A DNA stretch of 6,355 nucleotides. Origin: Solirubrobacteraceae bacterium (lineage in GTDB: Bacteria > Actinomycetota > Thermoleophilia > Solirubrobacterales > Solirubrobacteraceae). The notes under the pieces are model-generated. The model had not been told where the DNA came from. It saw only the letters and a list, made by a program, of their open reading frames with translations, and searched no databases. The stretch is from the NCBI GenBank assembly GCA_025935735.1, contig JAICUS010000364.1, positions 1 to 6,355 of the forward strand, read 5' to 3'. A program made the position numbers and the translations under genes. Below are positions 1-4,786 of this stretch, piece after piece. Positions within the stretch are counted from its first letter, which is position 1. Every line of letters begins with the position of its first letter.

Positions 1-2
1 GC

Positions 3-425
3 GTTGCGGATGTCCGTGCGCAGGCTCGGATAGCTCGTGAGCGTGCGCCCGCGGACGAGGTCGGCCTCGACGAGCGACCACGGGCCGTGGCAGATGACGC
101 CGACCGGCTTGGCCTGCTCGAAGAAGGCGCGCACGAAGCGCACGGCGTCCTCGTCCGTCCGCAGGAAGTCGGGGTTGGCGACGCCGCCCGGCAGCACCAG
201 GCCGTCGTAGTCGGACGCGTCGGCGTCCTTGGCGGTCGTGTCGACGGAGAACGTGTCCGCCTTGTCGAGGTGGTTGAACGCCTGCACCTCGCCGTCCTCG
301 ACGGAGATCAGCTGCGGCGAGCCGCCGGCCTGCTCGACCGCCTTCCACGGCTCGGTCAGCTCCACCTGCTCGACGCCTTCGGCCGCCAGGAACGCGATCT
401 TCTTGCCCTTCAGTTCTTCAGCCAT
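3..425 (-). CDS. PfpI/DJ-1 family protein (type 1 glutamine amidotransferase-like), 3' end outside window
   Basis: The minus strand encodes 141 residues from an ATG at 425-423 and is still open where the window begins, so the C-terminus is missing. The start reads MAEELKGKKIAFLAAEGVEQ. The class-I amidotransferase-like fold is visible: a first beta strand (KKIAFLAA, 8-15), the LVLPGG turn (about 76-81) and the nucleophile elbow VICHGPWSLV (Cys112, His113). Glu22 in the segment GVEQVEL aligns with the Glu that contacts the reactive Cys in DJ-1. Family members are cytosolic stress proteins, variously reported as proteases, glyoxalases or deglycases; the substrate cannot be told from sequence. 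Known PfpI-type proteins include the SigB-dependent general stress protein YfkM of Bacillus subtilis, which fits the stress-related neighbours. No clear Shine-Dalgarno sequence precedes the ATG. It is divergent from the gene at 468. Confidence 0.93.
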   Translation of the reverse strand, partial: MAEELKGKKIAFLAAEGVEQVELTEPWKAVEQAGGSPQLISVEDGEVQAFNHLDKADTFSVDTTAKDADASDYDGLVLPGGVANPDFLRTDEDAVRFVRAFFEQAKPVGVICHGPWSLVEADLVRGRTLTSYPSLRTDIRN

Positions 426-433
426 GCCCAGCG

Positions 434-458
434 GCTACCCAGGGGTGCGATCGGGTAG
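434..458 (+). promoter_or_regulatory. Candidate SigB/SigF-like promoter in the divergent intergenic region; also an inverted repeat
   Basis: GCTA (434-437) and GGGTAG (453-458) are separated by 15 bp, close to the GTTT-N14-16-GGGTAT pattern known for SigB/SigF-type sigma factors. The start codon at 468 follows after 9 nt. CTACCC (435-440) and GGGTAG (453-458) are exact inverted copies, so the minus strand also shows GGGTAG ending 9 nt before the ATG at 425, although its -35 (CCTA) is poor. The site could be one divergent promoter pair, an operator, or simply two GGG-rich ribosome-binding segments. Inference from pattern only. Confidence 0.4.
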
Positions 459-467
459 GCGCCCCGC

Positions 468-758
468 ATGGGATACGTGATCGCGGCCATCATCCTCGTG
501 CTGATCGTCGGCGCGTTCGTCTTCTTCATGGTCAACAGCGCCACGCGCAAGAGCAACGTCTCCGACGCCACCGACCCGGGCGCGGACCAGAACCCGCTGG
601 GGATCGTCGGCTCCGACCGCGAGACGCCGGCGGGCGACACCGGCCAGCACGCCGACGAGGACGCCGGCGGCGCCGGCCGGACGGCCGGCGGCCCGGACGA
701 CCCGCACGTCGCCCGACCGGTCGTCGGCGGCGAGGGCGAGGGCGAGCGCTCCACCTGA
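468..758 (+). CDS. Small single-pass membrane protein with acidic hydrophilic tail
   Basis: The product has 96 residues. Residues 3-23 (starting YVIAAIILVLIVGAFVFF) form one strong transmembrane helix directly after the N-terminal Met-Gly. A short basic patch (ATRKS, 25-29) follows, then a long Gly/Asp/Glu/Pro-rich tail that should be disordered. The positive patch after the helix suggests a cytoplasmic tail by the positive-inside rule. I recognise no family, enzyme motif or catalytic residue. Short actinobacterial proteins of this design are common and unnamed. The start is supported by the helix beginning right after it and by the GGGTAG box 9 nt upstream; there is no separate Shine-Dalgarno sequence, so the mRNA could be nearly leaderless. 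It is divergent from the PfpI gene. Confidence 0.75.
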   Translation: MGYVIAAIILVLIVGAFVFFMVNSATRKSNVSDATDPGADQNPLGIVGSDRETPAGDTGQHADEDAGGAGRTAGGPDDPHVARPVVGGEGEGERST

Positions 759-947
759 TCCTGAGGTTCAGGTCAGCGCACGGACATTTTGGACGCATGT
801 AGCCGAGATTGAGCGTGCGTTGGTTTGAAGCGCAACCAGCGTGGGCAGATACTGGATGTCGCGTCAAACGGATGCCCTCCACTCTCCGGCCGACGCGCAC
901 AACCCTCCTCCTCAGCGTTCGGGGCGCCCAAGTGGCGCCCCGTCCGC
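759..947. other. Intergenic stretch with little recognisable content
   Basis: This region is less GC-rich than the flanking genes. ACCTGA (753-758) and TCAGGT (768-773) could form a small weak hairpin at the end of the preceding gene. TTGAAG (825-830) and GATACT (848-853), 17 bp apart, form a mediocre SigA-like pair (4 of 6 at each box). No tRNA, convincing RNA gene or well-supported ORF was seen. The strong hairpin at 920-942 is listed separately. Confidence 0.5.
920..942. terminator. Perfect GC-rich hairpin upstream of the Pro-rich ORF promoter
   Basis: CGGGGCGCC (920-928) and GGCGCCCCG (934-942) form a perfect 9-bp stem with a 5-nt loop (caagt). No U-tract follows, which is common for actinobacterial hairpins. 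It ends 6 bp before the candidate promoter at 948. Its likeliest role is to stop transcription from upstream and insulate that promoter, but a protein-binding palindrome is possible. Confidence 0.5.
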
Positions 948-972
948 GTTAAGGGACGCGCGCGCGGGGTAG
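948..972 (+). promoter_or_regulatory. Candidate SigB/SigF-like promoter for the Pro-rich ORF and DUF1360 gene
   Basis: GTTAA begins at 948 and GGGTAG occupies 967-972; GTTA and GGGTAG are exactly 15 bp apart. The same boxes at the same spacing recur at 1709-1733. A transcript starting about 7 nt after the -10 would begin only a few bases before the GTG at 983. The last bases (TAGGTG, 970-975) could alternatively serve as a Shine-Dalgarno sequence 7 nt before that GTG. Confidence 0.5.
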
Positions 973-982
973 GTGCAGCCTC

Positions 983-1105
983 GTGACCCCCACTCCGACG
1001 CCCGACCCGCGGCCGCCCGGCCCGCCGGGACCCGACCCGCAGCCGCCGACCCCCACGCCGGACCCGACGCCGCTCCCGCCGGACCCGAACCCCCGCCCAA
1101 TCTAG
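983..1105 (+). CDS. Small Pro-rich protein or leader peptide (40 residues)
   Basis: A GTG at 983 opens a 40-codon frame ending in TAG (1103-1105). The product is almost entirely Pro, Thr, Asp, Gly and Arg. It starts MTPTPTPDPRPPGPPGPDPQ, repeats PTPTPDP at residues 3-9 and 22-28, and ends in PDPNPRPI. Start support: TAGGTG (970-975) lies 7 nt upstream as a plausible Shine-Dalgarno, and a SigB-like promoter box ends at 972. There is no signal peptide, membrane segment or known domain. PPG and PPD are strong EF-P-dependent pause motifs, so it may act as a translated leader for the DUF1360 gene, which begins 37 nt after the stop. The alternative is a chance frame in GC-rich low-complexity DNA; the precise upstream signals argue against this but do not exclude it. 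Confidence 0.5.
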   Translation: MTPTPTPDPRPPGPPGPDPQPPTPTPDPTPLPPDPNPRPI

Positions 1106-1143
1106 TGGTCCCGCCCGCAGATACGCACGAGCGGAACCACTAG
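1102..1143 (+). promoter_or_regulatory. Inverted repeat linking the Pro-rich ORF stop to the DUF1360 start
   Basis: CTAGTGGT (1102-1109) pairs exactly with ACCACTAG (1136-1143). The stem continues past one C-A mismatch with CCGC/GCGG, leaving a 16-nt loop. The left arm contains the TAG stop of the Pro-rich ORF. The right arm contains the G of the next gene's GTG start and overlaps its weak Shine-Dalgarno (GAGCGG, 1129-1134). In RNA the stem would hide that start region, and a ribosome terminating at 1105 would melt it. A terminator role is possible but would conflict with co-transcription. Confidence 0.5.
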
Positions 1144-1640
1144 TGGAACCCGTCGATCGCACCCCCACCGAGGCCCTCGACTACGCGGCGCTCTCGGCGC
1201 TCTACGGCGCCCTGCTGGCCGGCACGGCGGTGACCGGGCGCCGGCGCGGGCCGATCCCGGCGACCGAGCTCCCGGGGCTGGCCGCGGCGTCGTTCGCGCT
1301 GTCCAAGCTCGTCGTGCACGAGAAGGTCGAGAGCTGGATCCGCCGCCCGTTCGTCGACGAGCAGAACGGCGGTCGCCCCAAGGGCCGCCGGCTGCGCTAC
1401 GCGGTGGGCGAGCTGCTCAGCTGCACGCGCTGCATGGGCGCGTGGAGCGCGCTCGCGCTGACCGCGCTGCGCCTGCACTCGCCCGCGGCCGGGCGGACGG
1501 TCACGACGGTGCTCGCCGCCTCGGCGGGCAATGACATGCTGCAGGCGACCTTCAGCTGGATGTGCGCCCACGCGACCACCGAGCAGAAGGTGGCGGAGGA
1601 CCCGACGATCCTCAGCGGAGCGGTGCGCCAGCCCGCCTGA
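1143..1640 (+). CDS. DUF1360-like membrane protein
   Basis: The product has 165 residues. Hydrophobic segments lie at about 12-31, 43-59, 97-111 and 118-140, so it is probably a small polytopic membrane protein. The core between them has the pattern I associate with DUF1360: ALSKLVVHEKVESWIRRPF (52-70), then GELLSCTRCMGAW (89-101) with a Cys94-x2-Cys97 pair and a Trp. The function of DUF1360 proteins is unknown; the paired Cys could bind metal or form a disulphide. The GTG at 1143 is used because the hydrophobic domain starts 12 residues in. No other start codon nearby is better supported, though the Shine-Dalgarno is weak and lies inside a hairpin. It follows the Pro-rich ORF by 37 nt and is probably co-transcribed with it. 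Confidence 0.8.
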   Translation: MEPVDRTPTEALDYAALSALYGALLAGTAVTGRRRGPIPATELPGLAAASFALSKLVVHEKVESWIRRPFVDEQNGGRPKGRRLRYAVGELLSCTRCMGAWSALALTALRLHSPAAGRTVTTVLAASAGNDMLQATFSWMCAHATTEQKVAEDPTILSGAVRQPA

Positions 1641-1708
1641 GTGAAACCGTCGCGCACTTCTGACGTTCATGTAACTATTCGAACCGCAAGATCCCTTTCC
1701 CCGGCGCG

Positions 1709-1733
1709 GTTAGCGCGCTCGGGCCGGGGGTAC
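1709..1733 (+). promoter_or_regulatory. Candidate SigB/SigF-like promoter of the partner-switch cluster
   Basis: GTTA (1709-1712), 15 bp, then GGGTAC (1728-1733), ending 17 bp before the ATG at 1751. This is close to the SigB consensus, and autoregulation of rsbV/rsbW-type genes from such a promoter is established in Bacillus and several actinobacteria. The 110-bp gap before the cluster also holds a notably AT-richer patch (about 1656-1697), which could host another promoter, but I see no clear boxes there. Confidence 0.5.
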
Positions 1734-1750
1734 CAACAGTCGCGAATTCC

Positions 1751-2203
1751 ATGGCCAGCCACGTCCAGCCGCAGCTTCGTCCGGTGGAGCTGCACTCCGA
1801 GGAAACCGACGTCAAGCTCACCCTCCCCGCCCGGCCCGAGAACGTGGCGGTGATCCGGCACGTCCTGGGGGCGTTCGCCGAGGCGCTGCGGCTGCCGGAC
1901 AGCCTCGTGGAGGACCTGCGGCTCGCGGTCACCGAGGCCTGCACCAACGTCGTGCGCCATGCCTACGCGCCCGGCTCGCCCGGCCCCGTGGAGATCTGGC
2001 TGCGGCCCGACGACGACGCCGTCAAGGTCGTGGTCGCCGATCGCGGGCGCGGGATCGGCACGAGCGCGGACGCCGCCGGCCCCGGCCTGGGCCTGCCCTT
2101 GATCGCCGCGATCGCCGACACGGTCGAGCTCCAGCCGGTCCCCGGCGGGGGCTGCCGCGTGGCGATGACCTTCGCGCGTCACCCGTCCGGGGACGCTGCG
2201 TGA
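1751..2203 (+). CDS. RsbW/SpoIIAB-like anti-sigma factor, serine kinase (HATPase_c_2)
   Basis: The product has 150 residues, normal for this family. GHKL ATPase signatures are intact. The N-box helix is EDLRLAVTEACTNVVRHAY (54-72), with catalytic Glu62 and Mg-binding Asn66. The G1 box is DRGRGIG (Asp97, Gly99, Gly101). The G2 box is GPGLGLPLI (110-118). Such proteins bind a sigma factor, or another partner, and release it when an unphosphorylated STAS protein binds instead; they inactivate the STAS protein by serine phosphorylation. The ATG at 1751 follows the candidate promoter closely and has no clear Shine-Dalgarno. Its stop overlaps the next start by 4 bp (GTGA). An RsbV-like gene lies downstream, so a local partner pair is likely. 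The target sigma factor is not in the window. Confidence 0.92.
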   Translation: MASHVQPQLRPVELHSEETDVKLTLPARPENVAVIRHVLGAFAEALRLPDSLVEDLRLAVTEACTNVVRHAYAPGSPGPVEIWLRPDDDAVKVVVADRGRGIGTSADAAGPGLGLPLIAAIADTVELQPVPGGGCRVAMTFARHPSGDAA

Positions 2204-2607
2204 CGTTGCGGCCTGTCGGGGTGGACGCACCGACGACCGTCTCGATTGCCGCAGGGCCCCTCGTGGGCCCGATCCTGCGGCGCGTGGTCGGCATGCTCGC
2301 CGCCCGCGCCGACCTGCCGCTCGACCGCCTCGACGACGCGGTGCTGGTGGCCGACCTGATCGCGGCGCGCGCGCCGGCGCACGTGCTCGGCGATACGGTG
2401 GACGTCGCCTTCCAGCCCGGCCCGCGCACGCTGGCGCTGCGGGTCGGCCCGCTGCGCCCGGGCGGCGGCGACGCGCTGGTGGTCGACGCCGCGGTCCCGG
2501 GCGTGGGCAACGTCATCGAGCAGCTGGCGGACGAGCTGCGCGTGGCGCCGGAGGGCGAGCAGGAGTTCCTGCACGTCCGACTGGAGTACGCAGGGTCCGC
2601 GAACTAG
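2200..2607 (+). CDS. Degenerate RsbW-like paralogue, probable pseudo-ATPase
   Basis: The product has 135 residues and starts at a GTG overlapping the kinase stop (GTGA), so translation is probably coupled. No motif is recognisable on its own, but it aligns by eye along its whole length with the kinase next door. LVGPILRRVVGMLAARADLP (21-40) matches the first helix region. DDAVLVADLIAARAPAH (45-61) lies where the N-box is. PGVGNVIEQLADELRV (100-115) lies over the G2 segment, followed by a matching final strand. The key residues are lost: the Glu becomes Asp52, the Mg-binding Asn becomes Ala56, and DxGxG is absent. It therefore probably cannot bind ATP and may act as a scaffold, dimer partner or sigma/STAS-binding decoy. 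The paralogy is my inference from manual alignment; the gene itself is well supported by the overlap and conserved gene order. Confidence 0.8.
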   Translation: MTLRPVGVDAPTTVSIAAGPLVGPILRRVVGMLAARADLPLDRLDDAVLVADLIAARAPAHVLGDTVDVAFQPGPRTLALRVGPLRPGGGDALVVDAAVPGVGNVIEQLADELRVAPEGEQEFLHVRLEYAGSAN

Positions 2608-2631
2608 TGGCGCACCCGGGCGCACCACTGG
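2604..2631 (+). terminator. Hairpin overlapping the stop of the degenerate paralogue
   Basis: CTAGTGG (2604-2610) pairs with CCACTGG (2625-2631), including one T-G wobble. After a C-A mismatch the stem continues with GC/GC around the loop ACCCGGGC. The TAG stop lies in the left arm, as in the hairpin at 1102-1143, whose arms share CTAGTGG and CCACT. It may be a weak terminator or RNA-stabilising structure between the kinase genes and the STAS gene. Confidence 0.4.
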
Positions 2632-2636
2632 ACGTT

Positions 2637-2664
2637 CCGCCGGGATTGGGAATCGCCCCGGCGG
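2637..2664 (+). promoter_or_regulatory. Hairpin touching the STAS gene ribosome-binding site
   Basis: CCGCCGGG (2637-2644) and CCCGGCGG (2657-2664) form a perfect 8-bp stem with a 12-nt loop. The purine-rich GGGGGAAG that would serve as Shine-Dalgarno for the ATG at 2681 begins within the right arm. The hairpin could attenuate transcription or tune STAS translation relative to the kinase. Confidence 0.4.
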
Positions 2665-2680
2665 GGGAAGAACGCCGCTG

Positions 2681-3040
2681 ATGGCGATGGCTTTTGGCAT
2701 AGAGGACCGGGGGGTCGACGAGGACACGCACGTCGTCGCGGTCACCGGCGAGATCGACCTGTTCACGGCGCCCGAGTTCAAGCAGCGGGTGTCCGCCCCG
2801 ATCGACGCCGGCCGCACGCGGCTGATCGTCGACCTGACCGCGACGACGTTCATCGACTCCTCGTCGCTGGGCGTCCTGATCGGGGCGCACCGGCGCCTGC
2901 GGCGGCTCAACGGCACGCTGGTGATCGTGTGCAGCGGCGAGGCGATCCTCAAGACGTTCCGGATCACCGGGCTCGACGGCGTCTTCACGATCGTGCCGAC
3001 GCTCGACGAGGCGTTCAACGGCGACGCCGTCGGTGCGTAG
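2681..3040 (+). CDS. Anti-sigma factor antagonist, STAS domain (RsbV/SpoIIAA-like)
   Basis: The product has 119 residues, all one STAS domain. Family signatures are VVAVTGEIDLFTAPEFK (18-34), the strand RLIVDLTAT (47-55), and the phosphorylation loop FIDSSSLGVLIGA (57-69). Ser60, the Ser directly after Asp59, aligns with the Ser of SpoIIAA that the cognate kinase phosphorylates. Residue 62 is Ser where many homologues have Gly (DSSG). Unphosphorylated, such a protein binds the RsbW-like kinase and frees its sigma factor. The ATG at 2681 is chosen with GGGGGAAG 10-11 nt upstream; a second ATG at 2687 is possible. It lies 73 bp after the kinase pair, separated by two hairpins, and ends at a strong terminator. 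Confidence 0.93.
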   Translation: MAMAFGIEDRGVDEDTHVVAVTGEIDLFTAPEFKQRVSAPIDAGRTRLIVDLTATTFIDSSSLGVLIGAHRRLRRLNGTLVIVCSGEAILKTFRITGLDGVFTIVPTLDEAFNGDAVGA

Positions 3041-3100
3041 CGGTTTCGGACGTGGGTCCGGTTGTCTGGCGGCGTCCGGACCCACGGTCCGGAGCCGCTA
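3038..3100 (+). terminator. Large terminator hairpin after the STAS gene
   Basis: GTGGGTCCGG (3052-3061) pairs perfectly with CCGGACCCAC (3076-3085) across a 14-nt loop. The stem extends outward with GGAC/GTCC past one bulge and closes with TAGCGG (3038-3043) against CCGCTA (3095-3100). The STAS stop codon is the foot of the left arm. There is no U-tract. The insertion sequence begins right at the right foot. Confidence 0.75.
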
Positions 3101-3101
3101 G
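3098..3101. repeat. Left target-site duplication (CTAG) of the insertion sequence
   Basis: CTAG here and at 4787-4790 directly abut matching inverted ends. Because CTAG is palindromic, a 2-bp (TA) duplication would look the same, so the 4-bp size is the best but not the only reading. Confidence 0.7.
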
Positions 3102-3114
3102 CTACTTCCCCCGG
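3102..3114. repeat. Left terminal inverted repeat of the insertion sequence
   Basis: CTACTTCCCCCGG matches the right end in inverted orientation except at its seventh base. Confidence 0.8.
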
Positions 3115-3163
3115 AAATAGTCGCGGCCGCTGACGCGGATCCGTCCGGCCTGGCAGAGATGAT

Positions 3164-4576
3164 TTGCCTGGAAATCGGGCGATCTTGGGGGTTGAGGTGC
3201 TGCGTCTGTCGGGCGGACAGGTGGAGTCGTTGTTCGATGTTGGGTTGCCGGTCACGGTGGCCGAGTTGCCGGCGGATCTGGTGGCGGTGGACGCGTTGTT
3301 GTGCGCGCCCGACGTGTTGGCGCCAATCGAGGCGTCGTGGGCGGCGGACGCGCGCGCCTTCGGGCGCCCGACGGTGCCGATGGACCGCTTCGTGCGCTTG
3401 ATGATCGTCAAGGTGCGGTCGGGCTGGGGCTATGAGACGCTCGTCAAGGAAGTCTCCGATTCGTTGCACTTGCGTCGGTTTTGCCGGATCGGGCTGTGGG
3501 ATCGCCTGCCGGATGAGTCGACGATCCGCAAGCTCGTGCGGCGCCTCGGCGCAGACGTGATCGAGGACATCTGCTCGCAGGTGATCGCCGAGGCGACGAA
3601 CCCGCGCGCCGGTCGGCGGCGCTTCGTGGTGCGCGCCGCGAGGATCGATTCGACCGTGGTGGAGTCCGACATCCGCTATCCGACCGATCTCGGGCTCGCG
3701 CAGGACGCCGCGCGGGCGCTCGCGCGCGCGGGCGCCACGGCGCGGGGGCTGGCCGGGCCGCAGGCGCCGCGCGTGAAGGATCGCTCACGCGCGATCGCGG
3801 GCCGGCTGCGCCGCGTCAACCGCTCGGTCGCGGCGCGCACCGGTCACAGCAAGCCGCTCGCGCTGCGGCTGACCGGCGAAGCCGGCGAGCTGCTCGCCGC
3901 CTCGATCCGCGAGGCGCGCCGGCTGGCCGCGCGGCTGCGTCAGCGGGCGCGCGGGCGCGGCGCCCGCGCCAAGCAGGCAGCCGCCGAGCGCCTCGATCGG
4001 CTCTGCGCGCTGGCCGAGAAGGTGTGCGCGCAGATCACGCTGCGAATCGCGGGCAAGCCGATCACGGACCGGCTGGTCTCGATCAGTGATCCTGACGCGC
4101 GCCCGATCCGCAAGGGCAAGCTCAACAAGCCCACCGAGTTCGGCTACGTCATGCAACTCACCGAGCTCTGCGAGAACACGCGCCGCGGCGCCCGCGGCCT
4201 GATCCTCCCGGTCAGCACCGGCATCGGCTCGCTCAACGAATCGCAGCTATTGCCCGCCACCGGCCAACGCCTGCGCGAGCTCGACCTGCGGCCCCGCGAG
4301 ATCGCGCTCGACGGCGGCTTTCAACCCGGCCCGGTCCGCGAGCACCTGCCCGAGCCCGAGCGGCTGTTCATCAGCGGCCACCACGCCCCGCACGCCCGCA
4401 AGACCAACCGCCGCCTCGCCAAGTTCCGCGTCGGTGCCGAGGGCCGCATCAGCCACCTCAAACGACGCTACGGCCTCGACCGCTCGCGCCTGAACGGCCA
4501 CGAAGGCGCGCGCGCCTGGGCGGCCTGGTCGATCCTCGCCTACAACCTCGACACCCTCGCGCTCAGGGCCGCGTGA
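3164..4576 (+). CDS. DDE transposase (DUF772 N-terminal domain)
   Basis: From the TTG at 3164 the protein has 470 residues. Residues 70-130 form the helical DUF772-type domain (PMDRFVRLMIVKVRSGWGYE through STIRKLVRRLG). The DDE triad is visible: Asp162 in ARIDSTVVESDIRYPTD, Asp383 in IALDGGFQPG, and Glu427 in GAEGRISHLKRRYGL. The YPTD motif, KPTEFGYVM (322-330) and the C-terminal G..GA..W....YNL pattern resemble transposases labelled ISNCY or IS5-type. An Arg/Ala-rich helical insertion (about 183-290) lies between the first and second Asp. The true start may be the GTG at 3197, 12th codon, which has GGGGG 6 nt before it and would begin MLRLSGGQVESLF. The 5' third uses many TTG and G-ending codons, whereas the 3' part uses C-ending codons, unlike the uniform host genes. 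Confidence 0.93.
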   Translation: MPGNRAILGVEVLRLSGGQVESLFDVGLPVTVAELPADLVAVDALLCAPDVLAPIEASWAADARAFGRPTVPMDRFVRLMIVKVRSGWGYETLVKEVSDSLHLRRFCRIGLWDRLPDESTIRKLVRRLGADVIEDICSQVIAEATNPRAGRRRFVVRAARIDSTVVESDIRYPTDLGLAQDAARALARAGATARGLAGPQAPRVKDRSRAIAGRLRRVNRSVAARTGHSKPLALRLTGEAGELLAASIREARRLAARLRQRARGRGARAKQAAAERLDRLCALAEKVCAQITLRIAGKPITDRLVSISDPDARPIRKGKLNKPTEFGYVMQLTELCENTRRGARGLILPVSTGIGSLNESQLLPATGQRLRELDLRPREIALDGGFQPGPVREHLPEPERLFISGHHAPHARKTNRRLAKFRVGAEGRISHLKRRYGLDRSRLNGHEGARAWAAWSILAYNLDTLALRAA

Positions 4577-4724
4577 CGGCGCCCACTGCCGAGCCGTTCC
4601 CGCAGCCGCCGGGACGCCACACGCGCTGATCGCGTCCGCGCCACCTGAGACCATCAACCACAGGACGCGGGCTCACCCGCCTGCGACTCCCGACCGGTCC
4701 GATCCGCCCGATTGCGACCGCCAC
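4577..4724. other. Non-coding 3' part of the insertion sequence
   Basis: This lies between the transposase stop and the internal hairpin. Only a small GCGGG/CCCGC hairpin (4667-4671 with 4676-4680) was seen. There is no second ORF with a credible start. Confidence 0.5.
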
Positions 4725-4758
4725 GAGAAACGGCCGCGCCGCCCGCGCGGCCGTTCTC
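4725..4758 (+). terminator. Terminator hairpin inside the right end of the insertion sequence
   Basis: CGGCCGCGC (4731-4739) pairs perfectly with GCGCGGCCG (4745-4753) over a 5-nt loop. After a bulged A the stem adds GAGAA/TTCTC (4725-4729, 4754-4758). It lies 28 bp inside the element's end and probably ends transposase mRNA. Confidence 0.7.
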
Positions 4759-4773
4759 ACTTCACCCGTTAAT

Positions 4774-4786
4774 CCGGGGCAAGTAG
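4774..4786. repeat. Right terminal inverted repeat of the insertion sequence
   Basis: CCGGGGCAAGTAG is the inverted copy of the left end with one mismatch. Confidence 0.8.

Larger units (their letters stand above)
3102..4786 (+). mobile_element. Complete insertion sequence, 1685 bp, IS5/ISNCY-like
   Basis: The ends are CTACTTCCCCCGG (3102-3114) and, read from the other end, CTACTTGCCCCGG (4774-4786), which match at 12 of 13 positions; including the flanking palindrome the match is 17 of 18. One full-length transposase gene lies between them. The flanks are CTAG on both sides, as expected from a 4-bp duplication; IS5-group elements are known to use YTAR targets. About 60 bp precede the transposase and 210 bp follow it, including an internal hairpin. 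All parts look intact, so it may still be active. The family name is tentative. Confidence 0.85.

Noticed and set aside
825..853. SigA-like pair TTGAAG and GATACT, 17 bp apart
   Set aside because: Only 4 of 6 matches in each box, and a hairpin plus a better-placed promoter lie between it and the next gene. Kept as a remark only.
856..972. 38-codon ORF starting at an ATG at 856
   Set aside because: It has no Shine-Dalgarno, crosses the strong hairpin at 920-942, and ends on the promoter box of the next ORF. Its product has no repeats or motif.
759..982. Possible tRNA, riboswitch or other structured RNA gene
   Set aside because: No cloverleaf, conserved riboswitch core or CCA end was found; only isolated hairpins.
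2634..2653. GTTC followed by GGGAAT before the STAS gene as another SigB-like promoter
   Set aside because: The boxes are only 10 bp apart, too short against the 15-16 bp seen at the other sites, and GTTC is part of a hairpin arm.
2179..3411. 410-codon open frame on the minus strand
   Set aside because: It runs antisense across the degenerate paralogue, the STAS gene and the insertion-sequence boundary, and its product is low-complexity with no domain. It is a shadow of GC-rich coding on the other strand.
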